Shown: positions 1-12,800, numbered from the stretch's first letter. The stretch is DNA of 64,000 nt from Agarophyton chilense (GCA_030374765.1 JARGXX010000068.1:2232001-2296000), one strand, 5' to 3'. Notes: a model not told the origin generated them from the sequence alone. Program-made: numbers and translations.

Positions 1-244
1 GCACTGACACCTGTCGTGCTCGCCACTCTCGTGAGTTTTGCCTCCTCAGAGGATACGTAAGCACCGCTTCGGCGGATATTCTCGGCTTCTTTCAGCCTCC
101 CTGCGCCCGTCGCGACGGTTCGGCTTCGGCTTACACCCGGCATTGCGCGCCGATCCCTGGGAGGGCTCTACCGCGCCGGTTACCTCGTGAGAGGAAGATC
201 CGGACGTCTTCGTAGGTTTTCCCCCTTGGGGGCATTGTCGTACA
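1..244 (-). repeat. Left arm of a long inverted repeat, cut by the window start
   Basis: This segment is the reverse complement of the sequence starting at 1149, with only a few mismatches across about 240 bp. Read on the minus strand it begins TGTACGACAATG at 244, so it starts with TG like an LTR edge. The other end lies outside the window. It belongs either to two LTR copies in opposite orientation or to the arms of a foldback element. ORFs crossing it appear identically in both arms and are probably not genes. Confidence 0.75.
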
Positions 245-1148
245 AGAACACGAGGGGCCGCCCTTATACCCAACAAACCTGTGACCGTAGTCGCAAAAAG
301 TTCTAAGAAGAACATCAAAGCACGCAATTTATACTTATTTTACTTCATGAGACAGACCAGATCAGGTTGTTACGTTTTTTTTTCACCTTTTTGGTTCTCG
401 TTATCTATTGACCTTCCATGTGACACTTGTAATTAGCCATTATGCCATGTCTCTGGTTTATTCGTCTTAACGGGGAGAGATTTAGTCCATGTTTAGTTTT
501 TTCTTCGATGACATTGACCTGTATCGGTATGACAGGCTGGATTTTATTCGATTCTTGCGCTATGGATCTATAGAGGCGTTGCTGATTGTGCAGGCGTGCG
601 TGAACCAACTGCCCTCACAGCCCTGGAGGTAACTTAGCGCAATTGTTTTCCACGTGGTCTGTCACGAGACAGAACCAGCAAAAAAAACTCAGCCTCGGGG
701 TCTCGCGAATCCATTGAGGTGGGTTTTGAAACTGGATTGGAAGGAGCGGTGGCATAGAAGGGAGGATGCAAGGTACATGACCTCGTTCATTACATTCTCT
801 GCGAGTACAATGCACATGGAACTGAGTGGAACACGTTTGCTATACGCGTTTAGGACCACTTTTCTACCGTTAAAGGTTTTGAGAACCACTACGGGGTCGC
901 AATGGAACGTATAGGCTCTTCATAGTTATCTCAACAAGGGGCGAGCTACCTTCTGAGATTGAGATATCTTCGATCTCCGAAATCGACGTTTCTGTTTTAT
1001 CCTTCGAGGTTGGAGGCACGGCTGTTTACATCCCCAAATTTAAGTGTATCTATACGCCCTGACAATATCGAGAAATTTCGTCGTAGTTTACGTTTAGGTT
1101 AGGTGATTGATTGTTACATACCTGGGCACGGATCACTTTGTTGACGTT
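245..1148. other. Spacer between inverted repeat arms, no gene seen
   Basis: About 900 bp of unique sequence between the two arms. Only short ORFs of under 90 codons are open, on both strands, and none resembles a protein family I know. I see no RNA gene here. Confidence 0.5.
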
Positions 1149-1740
1149 TGTAGGACAATGCCCCCAAGGGGAAAAACCTACGAAGACGTCCGGATCTTCC
1201 TCTCACGAGGTAACCGGCGCGGTAGAGCCCTCCCAGGGATCGGCGCGCAATGCCGGGTGTAAGCCGAAGCCGAACCGTCGCGACGGGCGCAGGGAGGCTG
1301 AAAGAAGCCGAGAATATCCGCCGAAGCGGTGCTTGCGTATCCTCTGAGGAGGCAAAACCCACGAGAGTGGCGAGCACGACAGGTCTCAGTGCGAGCCGCA
1401 AGAGCGGGAATTGCCCAATGAAGGGGAGGAAAAGGGAAGGAAAATGGGAACGAAGGCAAGAGGGCGAGGTTGACCACGAGTCGCAGGAGGGGACTCGAAA
1501 ATAGCCGGCACTGCCGGGTGTAGCAAACCGTATACACGGGCGGAACCACGAAAGTGGGAATAGATAGCCAACACACGAAGGCTGCTTGAACGTCCAAGGG
1601 GGTTGGGAAGCCGTGCACCACGGGAAATCCCTCCGTAAGGAGTTGTGTATCCGCGCAGGCGGTTCGACCCAGAGCCAGGATCTGGAAGACCAAGATCATC
1701 CTTGTTGGGGAGACTTTACTGGACCGGCGGCCGCGAGGCC
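1149..1740 (+). repeat. Right arm of inverted repeat and its GC-rich continuation
   Basis: The first ~245 bp (1149-1393) mirror window positions 1-244. The copy begins TGTAGGACAATG and continues to at least 1740 as GC-rich, purine-biased DNA that has no partner in the window because the left arm is cut off there. A short inverted motif closes it (CCGGCGGCC ... GGCCGGCGGCC at 1729-1749). It could be a solo LTR or the arm of a foldback or non-autonomous element. The far border cannot be fixed from one copy. Confidence 0.6.
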
Positions 1741-4518
1741 GGCGGCCTAAGTACTGTAGTCACCGTAGAATAGACTAAATAAAGTCTATCCTAAATAGCT
1801 AAATGTCCGTCTAACAAAGGGGCCAATCTGGCGGCCACGTGTCGTGCGGGCGCTGCGGCCACGTGTATGGCACCCGGTCCCGCCGGTGCATCACCGGCGT
1901 TCCGGCCATCGCCGTGAAAACGGAATACTCCTACTCATAACGAGGTTGCACGCCGGAGGCTCCGGAAAAAACTTAAGCCCCCAAAAACCTCCCTGGAGGA
2001 CGTTGCTCTTCAACGTTGTTTGCAAATAGCGACCTTACCCCAGAGCTAGTGAAAAAAATACCACAGAAGGTAACAGGTTTCACAACGCGAGCAAAAACTC
2101 AAATTCGTGTTTCCCAGACCTCTTATGGTAAGCGAAAACTTCAAAATAAGCCTCTTGGGTAACCTCATCAGTGTTGCAGGTTTCCAAAAGGAAATTGGCC
2201 GCTTCTGTGTATGACTCCAACATCTCCGTCCCATTGCCATCGAACGCTAAGGTTTTGCTGCGTAGCCGGCCCTGAAGCAAGTAGTACGATTTTCCTAAAA
2301 GGCAAAACTGAAATACCTACAGAGCAGGGCTTTTGGAAAAAAAATTTGGTCACATACAACCTCATCTTCTATAGACACTCGCTTACACCAAGTGGACCTG
2401 TAAATGTGAAAATTTGGGTTATCCTTTTGGAAACTGAGCTTTTTGTTGTGCTTCGTGATCTTCTTAGAAACATGTTCAGTGTATTCAGAAGAAGACGTAT
2501 TTATCAACCGACAGATCCTGTAATAAACCGCTGTGATGACCGTATCCTTCAATGGGTTGTGCAGGTTCAGGGCCAAATCCATCTTTAATTCGGAGTTTAA
2601 CGACTTATCGCGTCTCGACCCACCTTTAGAGTTCTTCTTCGATTATTTATTCGCATGTGTGTTCAGTTTCTTCTTTCTCTTACCTTATCGGTCATCTTCC
2701 GAAAGTGAAATCGTATTGGAATTGGAAGACGCTGAGTCGAGGTATGAACCATACCCTTGATTCTTGACATTATTCGTCCTCCGCTTCCTACTTTTTCTGT
2801 TTCTACGCCACTCTTCCAACAATTCAGAAGAACCATCCTTGGGAACTTCTCCATGGGTACCCATTTGAACGGGACAACGTATCGGCCGCATAAAAAAATC
2901 ACCTTTCCGGGGGTCCTCTTGACCCGGTTTCTTATCTTCTAGATCTTAACTGAGAGTCAGTTAAACCTTGAAATGGGTGAAATGACCCATTGTAAACCCT
3001 TTTGGAATGCGCGTGGCCATGTTCACATGTGTACGTCAAGACCAAGGGAATTCTTTCGAAACCTGATGGTTTTGCACAGCCCAGTAAACCTGCTCCCTAG
3101 AATCTGTGAGGAGATACTGTTTCACCATTTCAGATATCTTATTCGAACGCTGTTGAGGTACTTGATCAAACAGAATACAGAAAATGCATCCCCGTTCATA
3201 GAAGGAGGATTTATCTGGGTATCCGATCTCTCTTTTAAGAATAATGCATTCACGACGGCGATAATGACCAAGGCCTTGAATTGGTCTTCAAACCAAGAAC
3301 GTAACTCTTTTGCGGCAACCGTAAGTTGTACTTTCCTTTAGAAATTTATTGCCAGAGGCGGTGGCGGGTTATGTATACTTATTGATTTTCCCGAGTGTTT
3401 CAATGCATATTCTTGGTATTTTCAAAAACTTTAGGAGCCCATCAAGTTCTTTCATACCATTCATGGCTTTTCTGGCCACATGTTCCATGCGTATGTCTTT
3501 TAGAGGGTTTCAAAGTTGATCAATTGTCATATAATGTCTTATAAAGCGAGAGAATTTGAAAATAAAAAGGTTGACAAACGTCTTCTTTTTTTTTGTTTGG
3601 ACCAAGAATTTGTGATAAAGCTTAAAAAGCGTTTTCAGTTGTAAGACCAAATTTTGTATTACAACCTATATTGTGTGTATTTGTGTTTTCTTTAAAGCAC
3701 AGTCGAGGCCAACATCGAATGGAAGACGAAATACGCCTTGATGGTAGCAAGGCAAAGTGTAAACTTGTAGAGGCGAAAAGCGTGACAACTAACTTATAAC
3801 GTGTAAGTAATTGGTTATAGACGTCGAAGCCTGACAAAACCGATATCGTAGTTTGGAAGCAGTTGACAAAGAAGCGCAATTGTAGCTAAATTAGTACTTT
3901 TCTTATCAAAGTAGGGTGGGGGATGTTGGAATCGAGGGGCCAGAGCATCCCTCATGCCCTTCCTGTATGCCGGCTGGGTGTCCCTGCCGCGGAAAGCAGT
4001 GCGACTTATTTGGTTTCTGTGTCAGGTACAATATACGACCCAGTGCACATGTAACAATGCATGTTTCTTGCTGTTCTTTCCCCTTGATTGAATATCACGG
4101 ACGTCCAAACCGTCCCTCCAGGCGAATTTGCAATGCTTTAACATATACCACTTCGGAGCTCACACTCAGGATCAATCAAAGTTGTGAAATATTTTCTCTT
4201 GAGACTAGTCTCTTCTCTGTAAAGCATCTTTCAAACATGAGAAGCGTGGTGATCATTAATTCATAGACAAGCCATATAACAGTTGCCGAGTGTAGTTGCT
4301 ACTTTCCAGTAACACTTCATGCACACCAGTAAACTTCAAAACCCAGAACGTATATAAAACCCAGTGGGACAAAACTTACGCAATCTGTATTGGAAAAAGA
4401 AGAAGGTTTCTAAAAGACAAGCAGAAATGGATAATTAAACCAGAAAAATAGTCCATAACAAATCCTTTAAAAAAATAATAACAATAACAAAAAGAAGAAG
4501 AAATAGTTACTATAGTAC
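1741..4518. other. Intergenic, fragmentary ORFs only
   Basis: No gene can be supported. Minus-strand ORFs at 2080-2582 and 2663-2902 and a plus-strand ORF at 2973-3341 (122 codons) are open but resemble nothing I recognise. They could be scraps of an old transposon. The sequence is AT-richer than the element to its right and contains poly-A and poly-T runs. Confidence 0.4.
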
Positions 4519-6042
4519 TTATGAGCAGTTCCCACAAATTTCTTTTCGGAACCATTCAAGTTTCGTTAAGCCGAACATTCTACTCACATAACGTAGAGAT
4601 ACACACTTTGTCAGTTTTTCAGCGATATGTAAAATTCTGGGAATGTGCTGCAGTTTAAGAATTCCTGTACGGGATAACTCTCTGACGTGGTACACCTTCA
4701 AGTCTATGTGCTTATTACGACCCGAGATCTGGGGGTTGGTAGCCAAATATATTGCAGCCGTGTTTTCAGCCAGAAGCTTGGTAGCTTCGTACCAAAGGTC
4801 ATCGCTTCAAAGCTGGTGGTCTGCAAAATCAATTCTCACAACAGTTTTCTTATCCAATTAATATCCTTAGCAAATGTAAAGAGCGGGAAATAATCCGCTT
4901 GTGCTGAGAAGAGAGCAATCACATATTGTCGCTTAGAATTCCACAAAATTGGTGCGTTGCTTACGAATATTACGTACCCTACTATGGATCTCCTTGTAAA
5001 AATACATCTTTGCAGTTGGCGTCAGCGCACGCACGAAGAGAAGCAGTGGAAATGGAACGACCAGACGGAAATTGAAGTCCATGGTTAACATTACCCCCCA
5101 AGTACCTTAACAATTGTTTTAGTAGACAGTAGTGTCGTTCACAAGGGTTGTTTAAATGTTTTGAAAGAGATGAAGCCGGATTGAAAAGATCCGGGAGAGT
5201 GTATATCGATATGTAGAGAAGTCCGTGAATTCCAGAGCGATATTTTGCATGATCGCTTGCAGAGAATACGTTCTCGTTCTTCTTGGTTCGTAGAGGATCT
5301 CCTGCAGTTGGTAAAGGTGACCGAACTTGACTGGATTCCTGCATGCCAAACTTTTTCAGCAGTAGCAGAGCGTATCCATACTGTGAGAACTTCATCCGGA
5401 TTTAGAGCGTTGAATGTTCCATGCGATGAATGCCTTAAGTTCTCCACGCAATTTGAAGCCAAAAGTTGCAGAATGCTTCTTCTTGAAATGACTAAGGGGC
5501 TCAGAGTCGTTTGAGGCGGATGCACAATTGTCAACGATAACAGCCAAGGTAATAGAAATTTCTTGTTTAGGAAACAGGAATACACTGGAGACCAATACAG
5601 GTGTCATAAATTTCCATGAGAGAACAGTTTCCGATAAGAGAGAGCACTTTATCATGGCATCCTGTACTGTTCCATACAGAGAGTTGAGGAATTTACATAC
5701 GTCATATGGCATTTCGAGTATTCCATACGATTTTGTTGGCTGTTCCTTGATGACAGGCACGTCCAGTTTGCCGTACAAGTAGGCGTGGGAAGTTTCTCGG
5801 CCTTCTATAATAAGATCATGTGCAGTAGCAAAAGAAAGGAGAATTCGGAGGGCTTCATGACAGGCCACAGGAGCGTATATGCTCAAAGAGTCAAAATAAA
5901 CCAACGGATTTCGATTGTCTCCACGTAGACAGCAGCGTGACTTCTTCAGAAATATCTTTCCAATAGCATCGAGAATCTTCTCCTTGAACACCGCAGTGTA
6001 GGGTATTTGATTCGTTCCAAATTCACTTGGAACTATTTCCAT
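4519..6042 (-). pseudogene. copia pol relic: reverse transcriptase and RNase H
   Basis: The fragment from 6042 to 5392 contains a copia-type fingers and palm segment: YAPVA, then HAYLYGKLDVPV where active elements have a TAFLNG-like motif, a SLYG-type motif and VIVDNCAS where the YVDD-like box belongs. The next piece (5395-4982, another frame) continues into the connection and start of RNase H, with ACADANCKD where D-A-D-W is usual. The last piece (4746-4519) holds the RNase H end, with a KHIDLKVYHVREL motif. At least two frameshifts and altered catalytic residues show it is dead. The family call is firm. Confidence 0.8.
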
Positions 6043-7209
6043 GTTTTCCGATGGACGAGTGTATTCATTTCAAGATCAGTAGCTTCGCGCCAGCCGCCAT
6101 CCTTGCAGACTTTCTTTGAGCTTCATGGAACTGAGGGTTCGCCCAGAGTTTTCTTGCAGACCCAAATGTTGGGAAAGTTGTGTGTCTTCGTGGTGAATGC
6201 CTTGATCAGATGTTCTCCCAGGTCGGGACCATCCAATTCATTTTCGAAAGGTTTTGTTACCTCCGTATACTTTTGTCTTGTTATTCCTTCTAGAAGAGTA
6301 GAAATAATGGGAGTTGAGAAGGAGTTGACGGTCTTGAATTCCAAGCTGAAACAAGTGATAACCGAGTTCTTTTCCGGGTAAAATACACGAAATAGTGTTG
6401 GGTCACTTTACATTCCGACAAAGTTCACAAATATGAATCGTAGGAGGAATTTTTTTGTATGTCACTTTCTAAGAGCTATAGAGGAAAACAACCATGTTAA
6501 CCAAAGTCGGGAATGTAGGAGAAATCGATCGTGCTTGTTGGGTCTCACTCCAGTGTAGAAATCCTTTCCTGTATCCGCGAGAACGGAGCTCAATTTCAGA
6601 GCCAATTTGCTTGATTTATGGCTTCAGCCCAAAAGGATCTCCGTAACTTGCTTGCGAATAGGATCACGCGAGTCCTGGTCCAATGTTATTTAATATGCCT
6701 TTCGGCTGTTGTATTGTTACTTTCAGCCGCGTATGCTGGGGAGTAAGCCAGGGTGATGCCGTTTTTTAATTAGAAGCTTTCCGATTCTTAACTCTTGTGT
6801 TTGCCTGCCTCGTCAAGACGAACATTTTTCAAGCGAAATAGTTGTCAAGTTCCAACACTGATCGACGTTTCTGCCCTTCTATAAGATTGCACATAGTGTG
6901 ACCGCTCTTGTCCTTCGTGAAGAATACAACAGACTAAGATATGAATTCGTCGAAGATTGCGATCGCAAAGATTGCCCTTGATCAGTAAGGCGTAGTCTTT
7001 CTAGATACATCCATTTGTATCAGATCCAATGAGATGGATATAGTGACAGAATTAGGTCTAGAAACGATCCAATTTCGTTTCATTTTAATATTTAGACAAA
7101 TAATGCCGGTTACGGACTCGAGAATAGAGCGTTGAAAATATCCGACAAATTAGAAAGCCCTTGAGAGATTTTAGTATGTCGTAGGGTGCTGGTGAACAGT
7201 GTGTCCATG
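6043..7209 (-). other. Probable eroded integrase portion of the copia relic
   Basis: By position this stretch should hold the integrase of the copia element. No frame stays open for long, and I could not identify the HHCC or DDE signatures with confidence. A 73-codon minus-strand ORF (6344-6123) is the longest piece. Called from gene order alone. Confidence 0.35.
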
Positions 7210-7660
7210 TCATTCCAGGGCAAGTTCCTGTTTGGTGTTACTGGCGTTGATCAACATGGCCTGTTTTTCATTTTCATGTACAGTGAGGTTCATAGTGAAG
7301 AACCCTTGGTGAATTTGAGTTTCCCAGATGACTTTGTACTTACCATGGGGATCCATGATGAAGCATCCGTTACAGGGTCGTAGTCTCAAGATGAATAACA
7401 CCAAAAAGTCCACGTTAAAGACACCAACGGATAATACATTCGACATAGAAGTCAGTGCATGGTAGTCTTCAACGACTGTTCCATTGTTGAGAGGTATTAC
7501 GCGGCCTTTCTCGACAAGAAAAGCAGTGCTGGGGGCGGCTTTTATAAGCTCAATGCTCATCTGCTAATAGCAGATGAAGGACTTTCGCGAATGTAGGAAG
7601 TGATGGGCGGCGCCAGAGTCGATGTAGGCCGAATCGACATTATATTGAGAAATTAACGCG
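7210..7660 (-). pseudogene. copia protease relic
   Basis: On the minus strand the codons for Asp-Ser-Gly-Ala lie at 7620-7609, inside YIDSGAAHHF, the copia aspartic protease active-site context. The following piece (7560-7210) reads like the region after the active site, with NGTVV and DYHAL motifs, and runs toward the pre-integrase segment. A stop separates the two parts (near 7561). Non-functional. Confidence 0.7.
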
Positions 7661-7717
7661 ATGTTACTCCTATATTTTGCCACATTGCAGTTGCATGGAG
7701 ATTGAGGCGAAGAATCA

Positions 7718-8671
7718 TCATCTCTTTGAACCACATAAGAAAGGAAGTTGGAGTTTATACCTCAGTTTCCATTCTCCTTTTGGTGCAAAGCTTGAAATCC
7801 AGTTGGATCGACGTTTTACAACTTTGTTGTACTGTGGTCGGTGTTGCGAGCTACTGCCACCACCATCATTTAAACGATTTTGTTGACGGTCAGATTTGCG
7901 CGTATCTTGGTTGTCGTTAAATTCCTCTTCCTTGCGTTTGTAGCAGTCTAGAGTATATTGACCACAACGACGGCAGTAGGAGCAGTAGTTGTCGCTGTGA
8001 TACGTATTGGAAAATGATTTGTTCTTCCAAGTACTTCGTCTGCGCCTTTTCCTTTCTGCCGTGTTTGCCTTAGGTTGGGTTAGTAGCGAAGGTGTATAGG
8101 TGGAGGATTGTTGTGGGTTGAATGGATTGTTATAACGGACCACTGCAGCCTTGATAGCATTTACGATGGAGTCAAAACCGGTGTCTGTAAAGTCGGACAT
8201 CATAGCCAAAAAAGCGGAAGAGCTGGGAAGGCTTCGGATGAGCTTTGAAACTTAGTCTTTGTCCGAGAGCTCTTCGTCAAAGGCTGCAAGTTCCCCAAAA
8301 AGGTCAAAAAACTTGGATTCATGCTTGTCACAGTCATCACTGTCCCTCTAGACGAGATTGTCTAAGAGGTGACGGATGTTTTGAACAGCCTCCGTATTTG
8401 AGATGATTTCCACTCGTGGCAGTTCATCCCAAAGGTCCTTGGCCGTTTTGTCGTCGTCGTCCACAAATGTACGGACGAGAGCAATATCAGAATCACCGAG
8501 ACATATTATGATGGTATTATCTGCTTTCATGGATTCATCGAACCAATATCTCTTTGCATAATTATTAAGATTGAATGCTTCTGGGAAAAAATCCAAATTG
8601 CTAAGAAAATCTTTGTCACGGCGAAGATATGCCAGTAGAAGACGACACCAGAGGATGTAGCCGGTGGGCAC
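7718..8671 (-). pseudogene. copia gag relic with degenerate zinc knuckle
   Basis: Two pieces. 8671-8348 resembles the alpha-helical copia gag region (lengthy DELPRVEIISN and HLLDNLV helices). 8209-7718 carries a basic stretch and a knuckle, CSYCRRCGQYTLDC, in which the usual histidine of CX2CX4HX4C is a tyrosine. The reading frame changes between the pieces. This is the 5' end of the copia relic's coding part. Confidence 0.65.
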
Positions 8672-8680
8672 CTTGAGCTT

Positions 8681-9620
8681 CGGAAGTTTTTCAAGAAGAG
8701 CCTCTTGAAAACTAGAAATTCCTGGCAGCGGGGATTACAAAATCGACCGGCTTAAGCGAGAAAGGAGTGTGCAATTTTTCTGATAGGACCGTTTTCTTCT
8801 TCTTTTTTAACTTCAACTTCGCCCGTCCCCTACGAGTGGAGGGATTAATTAAAATTAAGGTGATCCTAGCCCAACTCAGAGAGCTAGGAGATCGACACAG
8901 TTCATGTCCCGCAATTAAGCAGCTAACCGGGCACCAAAAAGACCCGACCTTCGGAGGATCTTTCAACCACAGTGAGTGGTGTGTCCTACGCTCCTAAACA
9001 AATAAAAACACAATTTGAAGTAAAGTTCTCAATACTGGGCGGCCCCAGCCAGTTTTCTCTTCAGTATTTTCCACATATATCCAAGTGCCTTAACTTCTCC
9101 GTGTTTCAATGTTCGCAAGTGACTAAGACTGAACGCTGAGACACGTTGTATCTGAAAGTCTGCAGCGCACATCCCATCAGAGCTAGTTATCAAGTATGAT
9201 GCATTCCAAGCGCAATAGTTCAAGTCCCCAATCGATTTATGACCCGTTTATCAGCTTGAGAGTCACTCACTCCCATCAAGTTCCAAGCCGCCTCTGGTAT
9301 ACTTGGAATTGTGGGGGTACCCAGATTATGCTACATGAGTTATGTAAGCATCTCTCAGGAGCGTGGTCTCGGAGGCTTTTAACAGGGGAAGGTGCATCTT
9401 CCCAACACCCCTGATTCATATCTGCCCGCTGCTTTCCGAGGAGATTGAAGGACTTCGTTCTCTACCTCGAAACGTAGAGAGCTTTTTTGACCTGTAAGAG
9501 AAAAGAGAAAATATATGTTTTCGTTGATCTCATCTCTCTCGAGAGAGATGAATTCACACCCGGCCAAACTCAATGGTGCAACCAACCAAAACGAGAGTCC
9601 GTAGCCAAACTAAGCGTTTA
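8681..9620. other. Intergenic, no gene seen
   Basis: Only ORFs of under 85 codons. The stretch next to the copia gag relic is where an LTR or leader would be expected, but no repeated copy exists in the window to define it. Confidence 0.4.
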
Positions 9621-9623
9621 CAA

Positions 9624-10060
9624 AGAAAGCGCAAAAACAGAAGCCGCGGAAGCCCGGAGGCATAGGCCGAACACCCCCGGAGGCATAGGCCGAAAAAGCC
9701 CGTGTAAATAAGCCGAAAAAGCGCAGAGACACCACCGAAAAAGCGCAGAAGAACCAGCCGCGGAAGTGTAGAGGACCCGGACGAGAAAGTCCAGAGGAAC
9801 CATACGAGAAAGCCCAGAGGAACCAGACGAGGAAGTGCAGAGGAATCAGCCGAGGAAACGCGGAGAAACCCATCGCAAAAGTACCGAAGGACGAAAGCCC
9901 AGGACATGTCGAGGCGAGAGCCAGCCAAGGAAGCGCAAAGGCAAAAGCGAGTAGAAAACACCGTGAGACATGAACGAGCTGAAGAAATGCCGAGGAAAGA
10001 GAGGGCCAAGGAATCCCCGAAGCAAGAGCAAGCGAAGGAAGTGCCTAGGTCAAATCTAGC
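9624..10060. repeat. Degenerate ~23-bp minisatellite
   Basis: Imperfect tandem units of 22-24 bp, best seen at 9792, 9815 and 9838, each beginning CAGAGGAA and continuing with a CGAGRAA core. Because 23 is not a multiple of three, the frame rotates between units. Long ORFs on both strands (for example 9554-10009 minus) are therefore composition artefacts. Units decay towards 10060 into a GCCAAGGAA-like variant. Confidence 0.75.
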
Positions 10061-10539
10061 CGGAGAAGCACGTCACAGTAGTGAACCGACCCAGATCAGT
10101 GCTATCATGTTTGAATCGAGGGGCAGGAGCCTTCGTTGTGCACATTTTGTTTGCTTGCTGGGTGTCCCTACCGCCAGAAGCTGTGCAATCTATTTGTTTC
10201 TTTGTAAGCTACAGCACACGATGCAGGATACGGTGCAAACGGAATGGGAGCGGTTGAGAATTCTTTTTTTCCCAAACAGAACAGTGAACAATGCCTTCAA
10301 GTAAACCGATATAGCCCACACAGTTACACAAACTTGCATATAACCGAAAATGGTCTTTTCCTTCATTCGCATATGCGACGTGAAAGTCTTCATGTTTCCG
10401 CCTCGTCACCAGTATGAAATACCGTTTTGTTTCCAGTCTGCCCATATTTCTTCACCCGAAATCGTAAACACTGCATCCACCCATTATCTTTGGCATGCAC
10501 CGTGCACATGTGTAACGCAATGACTGGTGGGTCAGCGTA

Positions 10540-10590
10540 CGGGTCTCGACCGGTGGTACCGTGGTAGAGCGGGTCCTAAGGTTCGAATCC
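10540..10590 (+). pseudogene. tRNA-like remnant or SINE head lacking the anticodon arm
   Basis: GGTGGTACCGTGGTAGAGC resembles a tRNA D-arm and A box, and GGTTCGAATCC at 10572-10582 matches the B-box consensus with AAGG/CCTT pairing around it. The boxes are only about 25 nt apart, so the anticodon arm and variable loop are missing. This suits a deleted tRNA or a tRNA-derived SINE piece rather than a working tRNA gene. Could be chance similarity. Confidence 0.3.
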
Positions 10591-10599
10591 TTGACGGCG

Positions 10600-12129
10600 G
10601 CGCTCCCAGAGTACTTGGTGCAATGGGCTGGCGTTTACTGCGTAGTCCTACAGGTTGGAGCTACGGAAACGATAGCTTGAAGACCAAAGGGTGGAACTGA
10701 TATACCAAAGGGGGTTATTTAGTATTCTAAAGGTGCCTACCTGACTCTAAAAGAGAAGGGTCACTCGAGCCAAGTAAATAACAATGGCGATGCGCTGGGA
10801 TCTCCTAGGCACTGTAATGCTAATTAATTACACTAATTAAAATAAAATAAGTATCTAAATCAGCCCAGCTGAGGTCAGCCCGTCTACGTGTCGCCTGTAA
10901 GATACCCCAGATCCCGGCCGGCTTACAAGACTCGGCCTTAGTCGCTGCTCCTTCACAACATGTATGAGTAAAAAAGCCGCTTAACGTAGATGAAGACGAA
11001 AAACAATCACTCAGTACCAGCAATGGATCCGGAGAAGAAAAAGACTTAAGTCGTCACAAAGCAAACAAAGAAAAGGGCAAGAAAAAGAATACATGGAATT
11101 TCTCGGTACAAGATGTATATGTGTTACTTGACCTCGTAAAAGAGCTGGAACCATCGTGATCAAACGGATGGGCTCATGTAAGCAGTGACTACAACACATT
11201 CCCGCAAGAAAATGATCGACCCTGGCGAAAAAAAGAGAGCCTTAAGAAAAATTACGCAGGGTTCTGTATGTGAAGAAAATGACTTGGGACCCAACCTCTC
11301 CGCCGCAAGTGCGTCATGCAAAGAAAAATCAGAAAGAAATTCTCTCAAAGAGTTTTTCTTCGACGTACAATAGTAATTTAGATATATATAAACATTGAAG
11401 AACATGGTTTGGATATCCATAAAGAGAAGAAAGCGCCCAAAAAGACAGAGAGAAAATAACAGGAAAACGATTTCAACAGATTCAATTCCCGAAAGAGACT
11501 AATGTCTACCCCGAGCACGCCTTTTGCAAAAACAATGAAAGTAAATCTGGTTCAAAGCATCAATAAGATGACGCTCTTATTAACGGATCTAGCTGATCTC
11601 CAGGTTCGACGGGAACAATGAAAAGCCAGTTCTAAGAAAGATATTGAGGAAATGCTCAGTGCACCAGTTCAGGATATCCATACAAGTATACAAGCATTGG
11701 TTTCGGCGTCGATATCGGTCACCTTGCATAAGGTATTTAGGAAGGGAAACGTTAAAAAAGAAACCATTTCCCTCCGAGGTTGCAACGCAGGCGCCATATG
11801 TAACGACAGTGAAAGAGTGATATGCAGTGGTCAACAACAAAACAGAGCGTAAGCAGGGATATAAGTTCGATTAAGAGAGGTCTAATGAAAGATATTCAAG
11901 GTTTCTTTCTTGAAGACGATGGAATGTTGTGCTTATTCTGATCACTGTTTCGATAATGGCGTTGCATGCTCCACAAGTTCCGCAAAACTTGCGCGAGAAA
12001 TAGAAGTTGTGAATGGCTTCGGTTTTTCTTGCACTACTGGGTAAATGGTTATGGGTAAATAAGTGTCAGTTGTTTGTATTCTGCATATTTGAACTAGGGT
12101 CTCCTTCCATGCAAGACACCTCTTTCTTA
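10600..12129. other. Intergenic, no gene seen
   Basis: Short ORFs of at most 86 codons on both strands without recognisable motifs. No repeat shared with the rest of the window was noticed. Confidence 0.4.
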
Positions 12130-12800
12130 TCAAGAACATGGAATGAACTCGTTCATACTACTTGAAACAGAGACAATTTGACTACGACCTGCAGCTTGGG
12201 TTCGACAATTGACGAGATGGCAAGCAACACTAAGAAGGCGGCCTCGTTTGTAGTGATTTGCCGAAATTATTCTGCTTAAAGGACGAAAAGGGAGCTTTAA
12301 GATCCCGCAGTTCACACTCGGTGCTTGTCCAATCGATTTGTTATATTCGCTGTAGTGCGACCTCCACCGCGGCAAGACTACTTGATTTAGGCATAGTTTT
12401 CATTTCGATAACCTTTTGGGCTTAGCCAAGTTTCCACATCGTCGTTCTCGTATCGTCTACGAATGCACTGACCCCTATGGAGTTGTGTGCCTGTCAGCAA
12501 TAAGTGACGGCCAGGATGGTCCGAAATGATACGCCACTTTGCTGTCGTGAATGCTTCCAAGGTGTTTGACGCACGCATAAATGATCATAACTTTAAAATT
12601 CCAGACAAGAATGTTAGTGGCCTCAAGACGCTGTGTCATAGAATTATAGAAGGAATTTTGTGTGTCAGCGTCTTCAAAATCCGCGCAAGCTAGGCGTGCT
12701 CCATCGCTGACACCGAAGATGCTGCGAAGGGCGTACCAATGTACTTTGTGTTTCTGGAGTTGCTGTGTAGATTCTACCATTTTCTGTGACGTTGACTATT
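12130..12800 (-). pseudogene. PIF/Harbinger-like DDE transposase relic
   Basis: On the minus strand, 12780-12475 includes a FYNSMTQRLEATN segment followed by LGSIHDSKV, close to the PGSxHDS signature of DDE_Tnp_4 (Harbinger) nucleases. After a frameshift, 12375-12130 carries YNKSIGQAPSVNCGILK and PFRPLSRII, matching the usual YN...R..vE..fG.lK.RF.xL block near the C-terminus, then a Cys-His stretch. Frames change at least twice and the N-terminal DNA-binding part is not seen, so it is dead. Confidence 0.6.

Larger units (their letters stand above)
4519..8680 (-). mobile_element. Decayed Ty1/copia retrotransposon
   Basis: Read on the minus strand, the pieces stand in copia order: gag with CCHC-like box (8671 to 7718), protease (around 7609-7640), a stretch where integrase should lie (7200 to 6045), reverse transcriptase (6042 to 4982) and RNase H (4981 to 4519). 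All are broken by stops and frameshifts. No LTR pair was found, so the outer limits are those of the recognisable coding relics. Confidence 0.8.

Noticed and set aside
9554..10031. Minus-strand ORFs of up to 151 codons and a plus-strand Lys/Glu-rich ORF
   Set aside because: They lie in a 23-bp minisatellite whose period is not a multiple of three; openness is due to composition.
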